Below, piece by piece: positions 26,201-36,393 of a stretch of DNA of 39,953 nt. This DNA comes from Alphaproteobacteria bacterium (GTDB taxonomy: Bacteria > Pseudomonadota > Alphaproteobacteria > Rhodospirillales > Magnetovibrionaceae), in assembly GCA_015231605.1 (NCBI GenBank), contig JADGBG010000014.1:1-39953 (forward strand), written 5' to 3'. The position numbers and the translations under genes are program-made. The notes under the pieces are model-generated. The model was not told the DNA's origin and searched no databases. It saw only the letters and a list, made by a program, of their open reading frames with translations. The first letter of the stretch is position 1. Every line of letters begins with the position of its first letter.

Positions 26201-27906
26201 CATGGATCGCCCGCGTGCGCCACTCGACCCCGGGCGTCGGCCTGATTTCGCCGCCGCCGCACCATGACATCTATTCCATCGAGGATCTGGCGCAGCTGAT
26301 CCACGATCTGAAGAACGTCAACCCCACGGCGCGCATCTCGGTCAAGCTGGTGTCCGAAGTGGGCGTCGGCACGGTGGCCGCGGGCGTGTCCAAGGCGCAC
26401 GCCGACCACGTCACCATTTCCGGCTTCGACGGGGGAACCGGCGCGTCGCCCATCACCTCCATCCAGCATGCCGGCAGCCCGTGGGAAATCGGCCTGGCCG
26501 AAACCCACCAGACGCTGGTGCTGAACCGCCTGCGCGGGCGCATCTGCGTGCAGGTCGACGGCGGTCTGCGCACGGCCCGCGACGTGGTCGTGGGCGCGTT
26601 GCTGGGCGCGGACGAATTCGGCTTCGCCACGGCGGCGCTGATCGCCGAAGGGTGCCTGATGATGCGCAAGTGCCACCTCAACACCTGCCCGGTCGGCATC
26701 GCCACCCAGAACCCGGAACTGCGCAAGCTGTTCCCGGGCGAACCGGCGCACGTGGTGAACTACTTCACCTTCCTGGCCGAGGAAATGCGCGTGATCATGG
26801 CCGAGCTGGGCTTCCGCACCGTCGAGGACATGATCGGCCGTTCCGATTGCCTGGAAATGAACGCCGCCATCAAGCACTGGAAGGCGCAGGGCCTGGACTT
26901 CTCCGGCATTCTGCACCGCCCGAACGTGCCCGCCGACGTGGCCGTGCGCCACTGCGAAAGCCAGGACCACGGCCTGGACAAGGCGCTCGACAACGGCTTC
27001 ATCAAGGACGCGGCCGCGGCCATCGAAACCGGCGCGCCGGTCAAGATTTCCACCAGGTTCGTCAACGTCAACCGCACCATCGGCACGATGCTGTCGGGCG
27101 AGGTGGCGAAAAAGTACGGCGCCGCGGGTCTGGCGGAGGACACCATCTTCATCGACGCCGTCGGCACCGCGGGCCAGAGCCTTGGCGCGTGGCTGGCCAA
27201 GGGCGTGACCATCGATCTCAAGGGCGACGCCAACGACTATGTCGGCAAGGGCTTGGCGGGCGGGCGCATCGTCATCCGCCCGGCGGACGACTGCGCCATC
27301 GACGATCCGGCCGACAATATCATCGTCGGCAACACGTGCCTGTACGGCGCGACGTCGGGCGAAGTGTACTTCCAGGGCGTGGGCGGCGAGCGGTTCGCGG
27401 TGCGCAATTCCGGCGCCACCGCCGTGGTCGAAGGCGTGGGCGACCACGGCTGCGAATACATGACCGGCGGCGTCGTGGTGGTGCTGGGCGGCACCGGACG
27501 CAACTTCGCGGCCGGCATGTCGGGCGGCGTCGCCTATGTGCTGGACGAAGCGGGCGATTTCGAAAGCCGCTGCAACCTCGCCCAGGTGGACCTGGAACCG
27601 ATCGAGGCCGAAGACCGCCTGATGGAGGAGATCGAGGGCCAGGGCGGGGATCTCGAAACGCACGGCCGGGTCGACATCGATCGCGACATGACGCGTTACG
27701 ACGAAATGCGCCTCAAGACGCTGATCGAAAAGCACCATCACTACACCGCCAGCGCGCGCGCCAAGGCGATTCTTGACGACTGGGCTGCGTACCGCGCCAA
27801 GTTCGTCAAGGTGATGCCGGTGGAATACCGCCGCGCGCTCCAGGAAATGCAGGCCAAGAAACAGGCCTCGGAACACGACGGCGTCAACACTTCGGTGGGG
27901 AACTGA
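23251..27906 (+). CDS. gltB: Glutamate synthase (NADPH) large subunit
   Basis: 1551 residues, full length. A short propeptide precedes Cys23 of NCGVGF, the class II glutaminase nucleophile that hydrolyses glutamine. The central domain is followed by the FMN-binding synthase barrel. The 3Fe-4S cluster ligands are C1135, C1141 and C1146 (in [15 protein letters not shown]). The C-terminal GXGXG beta-helix repeats include [20 protein letters not shown]. With GltD it makes two glutamates from glutamine and 2-oxoglutarate. I chose the ATG giving the standard propeptide; the frame is open far upstream only because of GC content. gltD starts 4 nt after its stop. Confidence 0.97.
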   Translation: MMKASGLPDKQGLYDPSNEHDNCGVGFICHIKNKPSHEIVRQGLQILVNLDHRGAVGADPLAGDGAGIIMQIPHDLLAEDCAKLGFELPAVGEYAVGQVFLPQGEDLRSSCIRAFENVVPREGQVILGWRDVPVDNSCLGESVKPDEPVIRQIFIGKGAGVADEGHFQRKLFVIRKQVHHEVWDEMGDGSHAGFYIPTLSTRTIVYKGMVLSGNLSKFYLDLNDPRCKSALALVHQRFSTNTFPSWELAQPFRYLCHNGEINTVRGNKNWMMARKATMSSKVLGGDLDKLWPLIGDGASDSATFDNALELLVAGGYSLAHAMMMMIPEAWDSNPLMSADRRAFYEYHAALMEPWDGPAAVCFTDGRQIGATLDRNGLRPARYIVTDDDFVIMGSEVGVLPIPESKIVKKWRLQPGKMFLIDMAEGRIIDDEEIKRGLANAKPYQKWLDETQVKVEDLAPENPAMAPDHDTMLDAQQAFGYTSEDMKHFILPMALTGQDPIGSMGRDTPVAVLSDRPKVLFDYFAQNFAQVTNPPIDPIREELVMSLVSLIGPRPNLLDPDDAGTRKRLEVRQPILSNMDLEKIRHIDGHDKAFKTCTLSMAYPADAGAPGMEAALENLFAAAETAVADGFNIIILSDRGLDENHICIPSLLATAGVHHHLIRRGLRTSVGLVVETGEARRVHDFCLLGGYGAEAINPYLALDSIGDMAGELPDGLSVDDARYRYVKAVAKGMLKVFSKMGISTFQSYCGAQIFDAVGLNANFIERFFTGTASKVGGIGLDEVAEETARRHRLAFGENPLYHKHLDVGGELAWRHRGEAHCWTPDTISMLQHAVRKGDRDTYRKFEAAMNDHDVRFKNLRGLFAIKPVGKPVPLDEVEPIDKICKRFATGAMSFGSISWEAHTTLAIAMNRLGGKSNTGEGGEEAVRFKPLENGDSMRSAIKQVASGRFGVTTEYLVNADDIQIKMAQGAKPGEGGQLPGHKVDAWIARVRHSTPGVGLISPPPHHDIYSIEDLAQLIHDLKNVNPTARISVKLVSEVGVGTVAAGVSKAHADHVTISGFDGGTGASPITSIQHAGSPWEIGLAETHQTLVLNRLRGRICVQVDGGLRTARDVVVGALLGADEFGFATAALIAEGCLMMRKCHLNTCPVGIATQNPELRKLFPGEPAHVVNYFTFLAEEMRVIMAELGFRTVEDMIGRSDCLEMNAAIKHWKAQGLDFSGILHRPNVPADVAVRHCESQDHGLDKALDNGFIKDAAAAIETGAPVKISTRFVNVNRTIGTMLSGEVAKKYGAAGLAEDTIFIDAVGTAGQSLGAWLAKGVTIDLKGDANDYVGKGLAGGRIVIRPADDCAIDDPADNIIVGNTCLYGATSGEVYFQGVGGERFAVRNSGATAVVEGVGDHGCEYMTGGVVVVLGGTGRNFAAGMSGGVAYVLDEAGDFESRCNLAQVDLEPIEAEDRLMEEIEGQGGDLETHGRVDIDRDMTRYDEMRLKTLIEKHHHYTASARAKAILDDWAAYRAKFVKVMPVEYRRALQEMQAKKQASEHDGVNTSVGN

Positions 27907-27910
27907 GACC

Positions 27911-29338
<1,428 letters not shown>

Positions 29339-29358
29339 CCGGGGCCCCACGTCATGGG

Positions 29359-29392
29359 AAAGGGCCGCAGGGCAATCCGGGCGGCCCTTTTT
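29359..29392 (+). terminator. Rho-independent terminator of gltBD
   Basis: A 10-bp perfect stem (29359-29368 with 29381-29390, arm AAAGGGCCGC), a 12-nt loop, then a run of Ts. It lies 20 nt after the gltD stop. Confidence 0.85.
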
Positions 29393-29519
29393 CGGTGTTT
29401 GCCCGGCCGTGTGATTTGTGCTGGAATCGTCGCGACGCGGCCCCATATGAAAAAACACCAAGGCGCACGGGCGCCGGATGGCGTCGGCGTGCGCTCTGAG
29501 GCATGAGGGAACGGAATCC

Positions 29520-30266
29520 GTGAAAACACATGGCGTTCTGGCGGCGGCCTTCGCCGTCATCATGATTTTGGTGTTGGGATCGCACGCGCGCGCGGCCGTG
29601 CACGACGTCTATGTGCTCAACAGTTCCACCGCCGCGCCATATGTGACCGAAGACCGACAGGGCTTTCTCGACCTCGTGGTGGCGGAGGCGTTTCGGCGCG
29701 TCGGCCTCAAGGGCGAAGTGGCCTACTACGACGCGTCCAAGCGCGCCCTGTTGAACGCCAACGAGGACATCGACCAAGGGGTGGCGATGCGCATCAAGGG
29801 GCTGGAGGCCACCTACCCCAACCTGGTGCGCGTTCCGGAACCCGTCATATCAAACGATTTCGTGGCCTATTCCCTGGGAACGGCCGTGGACACGTCGTCC
29901 TGGGCGGCCTTGGCGCCGTACGCCGTGACCTACATCCACGGCTGGGTGGTTTTCGAACGCAATCTGAGCCCGGGCCAACAGTCGTTTCCCGTCAAGACGG
30001 CGGAGCAGATGTTCGCCATGCTGAAGAAAGGCCATGTGGACGTGGTGCTGTATGAACGCTGGCAAGGGTTGCAGGTCGCCAAGGGGCAGGGCCTCGCCAT
30101 CCGGGTGCAGGACCCGCCGCTGGCTTCGGTCGAGATGTTCATGTACGTCCACAAGAACCACGCCGATTTGACGGACCGTCTGGCGGAGGCCTTGAAGGCG
30201 ATGAAGGCGGACGGGACCTACCAGTCCATTTTCGACCGCACGCTGTCCCCGTTGGCGCCCGAATAA
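29520..30266 (+). CDS. Periplasmic solute-binding protein (family 3-like)
   Basis: 248 residues: a signal peptide (about 1-25, ending SHARA), then a small bilobal binding protein. Its N-terminal strand is DVYVLNSSTAAPYVTEDRQG, a hinge region follows around VISNDFVAYSLG, and the end, LAEALKAMKADGTYQSIFDR, is typical of extracellular family-3 proteins. It lacks the charged amino-acid site I would expect of a glutamine or arginine binder, so the ligand is unknown. The start chosen is the GTG at 29520, with AGGGA upstream; an ATG at 29478 would put 14 residues ahead of the signal peptide. No ABC permease is adjacent. The next gene, 27 nt on, is a histidine kinase, suggesting a sensory rather than a transport role. 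Confidence 0.8.
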   Translation: MKTHGVLAAAFAVIMILVLGSHARAAVHDVYVLNSSTAAPYVTEDRQGFLDLVVAEAFRRVGLKGEVAYYDASKRALLNANEDIDQGVAMRIKGLEATYPNLVRVPEPVISNDFVAYSLGTAVDTSSWAALAPYAVTYIHGWVVFERNLSPGQQSFPVKTAEQMFAMLKKGHVDVVLYERWQGLQVAKGQGLAIRVQDPPLASVEMFMYVHKNHADLTDRLAEALKAMKADGTYQSIFDRTLSPLAPE

Positions 30267-30293
30267 GCCGGACTTGGAGAACGGTATTCGAAC

Positions 30294-32585
30294 ATGACCG
30301 CCCCGTTCCGTTCCAATCGCATCGCCCGCAAGCTGATCACCGTCTTGATCCTGTTCAGCTCGGTCCTGACGGTGGGGACGACGGGGGTGCAGTTGTGGGC
30401 GGAATATCATCGCGACATCAATTCCATTAAGTCCTTTTTCAGCCAGATCGAGCGCAGTTACGTCGAGGCGGTCACCGTAAACGTCTGGATCGCCGACGAA
30501 CAACGCCTGCAATTGCAGATGAACGGCATCGTGGAATTCCCCGATTTTTCGTATGCCGCCGTGCGCGACAATCTGGACGAGGTCATGGCCAAGGCCGGCG
30601 AGGACGGGGACGAGGGGATGATGCGGCGGAGTTGGAAGCTCAACTACGACTTCCGCGGCGAGACAATGGCGATCGGCCATTTGACCGTGGCCGCCAGCCT
30701 GGACGCCGTTTACGACCGGGTGATCAGCCGCATCGGTCTGATCCTGGGGATCAACGCGGTCAAGACCTTCCTGGTGGCGGTTTTTCTGTTCGCCCTGGTG
30801 TACGGGCTGTTGACCCGGCATCTGGACGTGATGGCGCGCTACGCCACGGATCTGGACCCGGAACACGATCGCGGCGATCTGTCCCTGGATCGGGGCCGCT
30901 TCTGCATGGGCCGGGACGAACTGGACGATCTGGCCCTGGCGCTCAACGCCATGAAGGGCCGGTTGTTCGAGGCTTTGTCCGACGCCCGCCAACTGTCCGA
31001 GGAATTGGAGATCCGCGTGCGCGGCCGGGTGCGGGCGCTCACCCAGGAAATCAAGGAACGCAAGAAGGTCGCCGACCAATTGGCCGAGCGCGAAGCGCGG
31101 CTGCGCGACATCGCGGAAACCGCGTCCGACTGGTTCTGGGAAATGGGACCGGATCTGACCTTCACGTACATTTCCGATGGCGCATTGCACAACGTCGACA
31201 TGGCCATGGAGGACATGATCGGCAAGCCGCGCACGGCGCTCAATGACGAGCCGCAAGAGAAAGCCAAGTGGGATCGCCATCTGGCCGACCTAGCCGCCCA
31301 CCGCCCGTTTCGCGATTTCACCTATCGCGCGCGCATGCCCAGCGGCGACGTCGTCCATTTGCGCGTCAGCGGCAAGCCGCTGTTCGGCAAGGACGGGGAA
31401 TTCCTGGGCTATCGCGGCACCAGCACCAACATCACCGCCCAGATGAAGGCCGAGGCCCGCGCCGCCCAGGCCCAGGACCAATTGCGGGTGCTGTCGTCCG
31501 CCATGGAGCAAAGCCCGTCCGCGGTGTTCATCACCGGCGTTTCGGGAATCATCGAATACGTCAACACCCGCTTCACCGAACTGACCGGTTATGAATACCA
31601 CGAAGCGGTGGGCGAAACCCCCCGCATCCTCAAATCACCCGACACGCCCCGGGAGGTGCATGCCGATCTGTGGCGGACCATCAGCCAGGGGCGCGAATGG
31701 CGCGGGGAAATCAAGGACAATAGCAAGGACGGCAGCGAATTCTGGGCCTATGCCACCATCGCCCCGGTGAAGGACGCCTCGGGCGCCATCACCCACTTCG
31801 TGGCGATCCACGAAGACATTACCGAGCGCAAGGAAAACGAGGAGCGGCTGCGCGACGCCACCCGTCGCGCCGAGGTCGCCAACAAGGCCAAGTCCGAACT
31901 GTTGGCCAACATGAGCCATGAGCTGCGCACGCCGCTCAACGCCATCATCGGGTTTTCCGACATGATGGTGAACACCGTGTTCGGGCCGTTGGGACACGGT
32001 CATTACGCGGAATATTCCCGCGACATCAACGAGAGCGGCCGCCACCTTCTCAGCCTCATCAACGACATCCTCGACGTTTCCGCCATCGAGGCCGGCAAGC
32101 TGGAGTTGCGCCCCGAGCCCCTGGCCCTGGACGCGGTCGCGCGTCAATCCATGAAGCTGGTGGAGCCCCGCGCCGAAAAGGGCGGCGTGCGGCTGTTCGG
32201 CGACATGGCGCCCGACCTGCCCACGTTTTTCGGGGACGAGCGGCGGATCAAGCAGATCCTGCTCAACCTGTTGTCCAACGCCGTCAAGTTCACGCCCGAG
32301 GACGGCAGCGTGACCCTGGCCCTCACCCGCGCGCCCGACGGCGGGGTGGTCATGGCGGTGACGGACACGGGCATCGGCATGGACGAGGACGGCGTGGCTC
32401 AGGCGCTGACCCAGTTCGGCCAGGTGGACAGCAAGCTGGCGCGCAAATACGAAGGCACGGGCCTGGGGCTGCCGCTCACCAAAAGCCTGGTGGAACTGCA
32501 CGGCGGCGTTCTCGAAATCCGCTCCGCCCTGGGTCGGGGCACCACAGTGACGGTCCGCTTCCCCGCGGATCGCAGTTTGGCATAA
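30294..32585 (+). CDS. Membrane PAS-PAS sensor histidine kinase
   Basis: 763 residues. TM1 is at about 14-34, a periplasmic domain at about 35-147, and TM2 at about 148-172. A HAMP-like linker and coiled coil run to about 270, then PAS 1 (about 268-385) and PAS 2 with PAC (about 395-512). The dimerisation/phosphoacceptor domain has MSHELRTPLNA with His542. The ATPase has N-box N658/N662, DTGIGM (691-696) and GTGLGL (721-726). It has no receiver domain, and no response regulator gene is nearby, so it is an orphan. It is probably co-transcribed with the preceding periplasmic binding protein, which could present a ligand to its periplasmic domain; that pairing is inference. Confidence 0.93.
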   Translation: MTAPFRSNRIARKLITVLILFSSVLTVGTTGVQLWAEYHRDINSIKSFFSQIERSYVEAVTVNVWIADEQRLQLQMNGIVEFPDFSYAAVRDNLDEVMAKAGEDGDEGMMRRSWKLNYDFRGETMAIGHLTVAASLDAVYDRVISRIGLILGINAVKTFLVAVFLFALVYGLLTRHLDVMARYATDLDPEHDRGDLSLDRGRFCMGRDELDDLALALNAMKGRLFEALSDARQLSEELEIRVRGRVRALTQEIKERKKVADQLAEREARLRDIAETASDWFWEMGPDLTFTYISDGALHNVDMAMEDMIGKPRTALNDEPQEKAKWDRHLADLAAHRPFRDFTYRARMPSGDVVHLRVSGKPLFGKDGEFLGYRGTSTNITAQMKAEARAAQAQDQLRVLSSAMEQSPSAVFITGVSGIIEYVNTRFTELTGYEYHEAVGETPRILKSPDTPREVHADLWRTISQGREWRGEIKDNSKDGSEFWAYATIAPVKDASGAITHFVAIHEDITERKENEERLRDATRRAEVANKAKSELLANMSHELRTPLNAIIGFSDMMVNTVFGPLGHGHYAEYSRDINESGRHLLSLINDILDVSAIEAGKLELRPEPLALDAVARQSMKLVEPRAEKGGVRLFGDMAPDLPTFFGDERRIKQILLNLLSNAVKFTPEDGSVTLALTRAPDGGVVMAVTDTGIGMDEDGVAQALTQFGQVDSKLARKYEGTGLGLPLTKSLVELHGGVLEIRSALGRGTTVTVRFPADRSLA

Positions 32586-32654
32586 GCCCCTTTGCAAATC
32601 CGTCCAGGCGTCCTATATCAGCGACAAACGTTACGTCTTCCAAGGATGGATGCG

Positions 32655-32894
32655 ATGATTTCCTACACTCTGATTTGCGACAAGGACCACGAGTTCGCCC
32701 ACCACTTCGACGGTTACGACGATTGCATGGCGCAGTTGAAGGCGGGCAAGGTGACGTGCCCCACGTGCGGCTCGAAAACGATTTCCAAGGGCCTGTCCGC
32801 CCCCAACGTCGGCGGCAAGTCGGCCCAGCCTGCGGCGCCGTCCTGTCCGGCGGCGGGCGGCTGCATGAACGGCATGTGCGGCCTGAACCGCTAA
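32655..32894 (+). CDS. Short DUF1178/FmdB-like zinc-ribbon protein
   Basis: 79 residues. The family-like start MISYTLICDKDHEF is followed by a CPTCGS knuckle (about 37-42) and KGLSAPNV. A Cys/Gly-rich tail (CPAAGGCMNGMCG) may complete a zinc site. It resembles DUF1178, whose members usually run to about 140 residues; this one lacks much of the middle. The Met at 32655 is chosen because the family begins MIxYxLxC and AAGG lies at workable spacing. Function is unknown. It is convergent with the next gene, with one base between the stops. Confidence 0.75.
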   Translation: MISYTLICDKDHEFAHHFDGYDDCMAQLKAGKVTCPTCGSKTISKGLSAPNVGGKSAQPAAPSCPAAGGCMNGMCGLNR

Positions 32895-32895
32895 G

Positions 32896-33333
32896 TCATT
32901 CGAGCATCGACAGCTCGGCGTCGGGTTGCGGCAGGGCCTCACGGTCCTCATGGGCGCCCAGCGCGTCGAACAGGGCCGTCCGCATGACCAGGGGGAGCTT
33001 CAGATCGAAGCCGCGCTCCACGGCCGACATGGCGACGCGCGCGGCCTGGTCGTCATTGGCCCTGGCCCGTCCGTCCCTGTAAATCACGCGCGGAAACACG
33101 CGCAACACCGTGACCAGCGCCACCGCGCCTTCGGGGCTTTCGGCCATCATGCACAATTGTCCGGCGGCCGCCGCGCTGATGACGCGGGAAAAGCGGGCGC
33201 GGATGGCTTGGCGGACTTCGTGGTCCGGGACGTACAGGACCCCCCGGTCCATGCCGGGTCCTTCTTCGTCCGCCGTGCCATACCAAAACCGGTTGATGGC
33301 GTCGGTGACGTGGGCAAGTGTTCTGACGTTCAT
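32896..33333 (-). CDS. Uncharacterised protein under a putative CRP-type promoter
   Basis: A 145-residue soluble protein with recognisable blocks HVTDAINRFWYG, PDHEVRQAIRARFSRVISAA and GRARANDDQAARVAMSAVER. It has no known motif, signal or membrane segment, and I recognise no family. The start is the ATG at 33333. The frame extends four codons further, but the region upstream carries a -10 TATAAT and a CRP-like palindrome (33387-33429), which predict a leader of about 47 nt. Codon use is native. The regulation suggests a role tied to cAMP or a related signal; that is inference. Confidence 0.7.
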   Translation of the reverse strand: MNVRTLAHVTDAINRFWYGTADEEGPGMDRGVLYVPDHEVRQAIRARFSRVISAAAAGQLCMMAESPEGAVALVTVLRVFPRVIYRDGRARANDDQAARVAMSAVERGFDLKLPLVMRTALFDALGAHEDREALPQPDAELSMLE

Positions 33334-33386
33334 ACCCGGCCCCACATCCGGAGAGGGCTCATGCTCCGGATCTCAATATTTGTAGG

Positions 33387-33429
33387 ATTATAAGGGATTC
33401 TCCGCGTGGTGGATATGACGTTCGTCACA
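33387..33429 (-). promoter_or_regulatory. Class II CRP-type promoter (putative)
   Basis: On the minus strand there is a perfect -10 TATAAT (33392-33387) without a recognisable -35. Upstream is TGTGACGAACGTCATA (33429-33414), which fits TGTGA-N6-TCACA with one mismatch. With +1 at 33380 (an A) the palindrome centre falls at -41.5, the classical position for activation by CRP overlapping the -35. The rest of the 33334-33537 gap holds no gene. Confidence 0.55.
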
Positions 33430-33537
33430 TCCCCGTTTCAGGCGGCGCGCCTTAACCCTGAGGCGGGCCGCTGCGGCGAGCATTGAGCGAGCGGCCAAGC
33501 CGCCGGCGGCGGCGCCCGGCAAGGGCAACCATAGGGT

Positions 33538-34800
33538 CTAAAGCGAAACCTGGTTGCGACCGCCGTCCTTGGCGCGGTAAAGCGCCTGGTCGGCGGCCTT
33601 GAGTACCTCTTGCGGGTCTTCTCCGCCTCCGTGTGGGGCCGCGCCGATGGAAATGGTGACCCTGACGGTGTCGGACGGCGGCGGGGCCTTCCCTTTTCCG
33701 GTCTTTCGGGGCTTGGCGGCGCCGTTGACGGTGTCCGGACGGTCCTTGGCGCGCAGGGTGAACGATGATGCTTCGATCGCGGCGCGCAGTTTTTCCAGAT
33801 GGGGCAACGCGGCCTCGGCGTCCTTGCGGGGGAACAGCACGGTGAATTCCTCCCCGCCGTAGCGGAACGGGCGGCCGCCCCCGGTCACCTTCATCATCCT
33901 TGCGGCGACCATTTTCAGGACCTGGTCGCCGACGTCGTGGCCGTAGGTGTCGTTGAACTTCTTGAAATGATCCACGTCCAGCATGGCGACGGTGTAGGTT
34001 CCGCTCAGGGACCTGAGGTCGTGCATCAGCGCGCGCCGGCCCGCGAGACCGGTCAATTCGTCGATGAACGCCAGCGTGTAGCTTTCCTGCGCCACCGCCG
34101 CGATCAGGACCGCGAGGCTCAGGGAGAACATCGCCGCCGGCAGCCCGGGGTGTCCTATCGCGTGCAGCGCCAGGACCGCCGCCGCCGTGGCGCCGAACAG
34201 GCCGCCGTCGATCGCGCCGCCGCTCATCGCGGCGCGCGCCAACAGCGCCGCCAGGGCCAGCCCCATCAGCAGGATCGCCGGTTGCGGCAGCCACGACCAA
34301 TGGTCCCAGGATTCGTCGAACAGGCGGAAATGCAGCACCGCGTCCGCCGTCGCCCGCGCGCCCGCTCCGGCGTCCCATACCGCCAGAAGCACCGCCGCCT
34401 GAAACAGCAGGAACACGCCCCGCGCCAGCATGCCGTGCGACATCAGTCCCCGGTCCGTCTTGAAGGCGGCGAGCGCCGCGTTGACGGGAAACGCCACGGC
34501 CAACGCGGCGTAAATCACGGTGATTTCCGGCGCGCGCATGCCGCCCGCCGCGATGGAGGGGTGAACCAGCGCCGCGACCGCCCAGTGCATGCCCACCACC
34601 AAGACCGCCATCAACACCACGCGCGGGCGCTTGAACCAGGCGCCCAGCACGGCCGCGACCAAGCCCAACAGATACGGCAGGACCGGCAACACCGCCGTCA
34701 TGGGCGCCGGCATCGGCGGGCGCGCGGACATCAGCGCCAGCCCCATGCTCAGGGCCAGGGCCGGAAACAGCAACACCAAAAGTGCATTTCTCGCGGTCAT
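33538..34800 (-). CDS. Membrane-anchored GGEEF diguanylate cyclase
   Basis: 420 residues. The N-terminal half (about 6-236) has roughly seven hydrophobic segments, as in MASE-type sensor modules. The cyclase domain (about 240-420) includes FIDELTGLAGRRAL, LDVDHFKKFNDTYGHDVGD and the active-site GGEEF (315-319). The position of the inhibitory RxxD site reads VTGGGRPFRY, so product inhibition is probably lost. A basic, Pro/Lys-rich insertion of about 25 residues (about 352-377) interrupts the domain before VTISIGAAPHGGGED. The start is the Met at 34800; extension to 34860 would run into the divergent gene. It should make c-di-GMP at the membrane in response to an unknown signal. Confidence 0.9.
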   Translation of the reverse strand: MTARNALLVLLFPALALSMGLALMSARPPMPAPMTAVLPVLPYLLGLVAAVLGAWFKRPRVVLMAVLVVGMHWAVAALVHPSIAAGGMRAPEITVIYAALAVAFPVNAALAAFKTDRGLMSHGMLARGVFLLFQAAVLLAVWDAGAGARATADAVLHFRLFDESWDHWSWLPQPAILLMGLALAALLARAAMSGGAIDGGLFGATAAAVLALHAIGHPGLPAAMFSLSLAVLIAAVAQESYTLAFIDELTGLAGRRALMHDLRSLSGTYTVAMLDVDHFKKFNDTYGHDVGDQVLKMVAARMMKVTGGGRPFRYGGEEFTVLFPRKDAEAALPHLEKLRAAIEASSFTLRAKDRPDTVNGAAKPRKTGKGKAPPPSDTVRVTISIGAAPHGGGEDPQEVLKAADQALYRAKDGGRNQVSL

Positions 34801-34852
34801 GCATTCGTGGTACACGAAAACGGTCAACAACCCGTTAAAAGGCGAACAGACA

Positions 34853-35212
34853 ATGAACATTTGGATCGTGTTGGGCGGGCTGAACGCCGGGCTGGCCGTC
34901 GGGCTTGGCGCCTACGGCTGGCACAAGGTGCAAGACGACGTCTTCATGATGGGGACGCAGTATCACATGTGGCACGCGTTGGGGATGATCGCGGTGGGTT
35001 TGCTGGCCAGCCGTGCCGCGAACCGGCTGTTGGATGCGGCCGGGGCGTTGTTCCTGGTGGGGATCTATCTGTTCTGCGGCAGCCTGTACGCCTTTGGCGG
35101 CATCACGGTGGTGCCGGCCGACGGTCTCGCCCCGTGGGGGGGAACGGCGATGATGGGCGGATGGGCGTTGCTGGCATTGGCTGGCGGACGCGTGGCCCGG
35201 CGCGGGGGGTGA
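34853..35212 (+). CDS. DUF423 small membrane protein
   Basis: A 119-residue inner-membrane protein with four hydrophobic segments. Family features are LGGLNAGLAVGLGAYGWHKV at the N-terminus, GTQYHMWHALGMIAVG, and FCGSLYAFGGITVVPADG followed by PWGG, the conserved C-terminal half of DUF423. Function is unknown. AAAGGCG precedes the ATG at rather long spacing. It is divergent from the GGEEF gene across 52 bp. Confidence 0.88.
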   Translation: MNIWIVLGGLNAGLAVGLGAYGWHKVQDDVFMMGTQYHMWHALGMIAVGLLASRAANRLLDAAGALFLVGIYLFCGSLYAFGGITVVPADGLAPWGGTAMMGGWALLALAGGRVARRGG

Positions 35213-35263
35213 GTTCCGGCGAATCCGCTTTTGCGTCCGGTCCCGGCGCGCTATCCTATTGAT

Positions 35264-36298
35264 ATGACGACCGACGACGAGCGCTACGGCGACACACGCG
35301 CATGGTTGCGGCTGCGCGTGCGCACGGCCGACGTGTTGTTCGCGGGCGAGCGCGGCGAGCCCATCACCCACCGGGTGGACTTGGCACTGATCGTGTTGAT
35401 CTCGCTCAACGTGATCGCGGTGGTGCTGCAATCCGTGCAAACCATTTACGCCGCCGCGCCGGGGCTGTTCCACGGCTTCGAGGTGTTCTCGGTGATCGTG
35501 TTCACCGGGGAGTACTTGGCGCGGACGTGGTCGTCGGTGGACAACCCGTGGAAATCCGGCCGCGACCGCCCGGTCTTGGCGCGTATACGCTATATGCTGA
35601 CCAAGATGGCGATCATCGATCTGATCGCCATCGCTCCGTTCTATCTGGGCATGTTCATGTCGGCGGATCTGCGCATCTTGCGGGCGCTGCGGTTGCTCCG
35701 AATCTTCAAGCTGACGCGCTATTCCAGCGCCATGACCCTGTTGCTCCAGGTGGTGCGCGAAGAGGCCAGAACCATCGGCGCGGCGCTGTTCGTCGCCATG
35801 CTGTTGGTGTTCGTGGCTTCGACGTTGGCGTTCATCGTCGAGCACGAGGCCCAGCCCAAGGTCTTTTCCTCCATCCCCATGGCCATGTATTGGGCGGTCG
35901 TCACCATGACCACCGTGGGCTATGGCGACATGGTTCCGGTGACGGCGGCGGGCAAGGTGCTGGGCGGCATCATCGGCATCATCGGGCTGGGCATGGTGGC
36001 GCTGCCGGCGGGCATCCTGGCTTCGGGCTTCAACAACGCGCTGCACCGCCGCCGCGCCATGCTGCACGAAAAGATCGTCGACGCCATGCGGGACGGTCGG
36101 ATCACGGCCGAGGAGCAGGTCAACCTGGACGCCCTGGTGCGCCGTCTCAACCTCAACGACGTCGATGCGCGCGCGGTGATATTCGCCGTGCGCCACCAGA
36201 TGGCCGCCGGGGAGAAGGATGTCTGCCCCCATTGCGGCAAGCCCATCCATGACGCCTACGCCGACGACGACATCGACAACCCGGAATCCGGCGGATAG
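35264..36298 (+). CDS. Voltage-gated-type potassium channel with C-terminal zinc-knuckle-like tail
   Basis: A 344-residue six-helix channel. S1 is at about 38-60. S4 carries regularly spaced Arg/Lys (LRILRALRLLRIFKLTRY, about 136-153). S5, the pore helix and selectivity filter TVGYGD (217-222) follow, then S6 with GLGMVALPAGILASGF. The cytoplasmic tail has a helical segment (GRITAEEQVNLDALVRRLNL) and ends near CPHCGKP (C321, C324), half of a zinc-ribbon motif. This is a modest-length Kv-like bacterial channel. The start is the ATG at 35264; there is no ribosome binding site, and a TTG 11 codons earlier is possible. It is about 50 bp downstream of DUF423 on the same strand. Confidence 0.92.
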   Translation: MTTDDERYGDTRAWLRLRVRTADVLFAGERGEPITHRVDLALIVLISLNVIAVVLQSVQTIYAAAPGLFHGFEVFSVIVFTGEYLARTWSSVDNPWKSGRDRPVLARIRYMLTKMAIIDLIAIAPFYLGMFMSADLRILRALRLLRIFKLTRYSSAMTLLLQVVREEARTIGAALFVAMLLVFVASTLAFIVEHEAQPKVFSSIPMAMYWAVVTMTTVGYGDMVPVTAAGKVLGGIIGIIGLGMVALPAGILASGFNNALHRRRAMLHEKIVDAMRDGRITAEEQVNLDALVRRLNLNDVDARAVIFAVRHQMAAGEKDVCPHCGKPIHDAYADDDIDNPESGG

Positions 36299-36316
36299 TC
36301 GCGAATCGTTGATTTT

Positions 36317-36342
36317 CCTATACCCATAGTCGGCTATATAGG
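36317..36342. promoter_or_regulatory. Palindromic operator candidate upstream of the MarR gene
   Basis: Inverted repeat CCTATA (36317-36322) / TATAGG (36337-36342), with inner arms ATAG and CTAT around TCGG (36326-36337), in an AT-rich promoter-like patch (TTGATT at 36309, TACACT at 36344). MarR proteins commonly bind such palindromes over their own promoter. Confidence 0.4.
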
Positions 36343-36393
36343 ATACACTGCGCCGCCGTGGCAGAACCGCCACGAAATACGGGGGAATACGTC

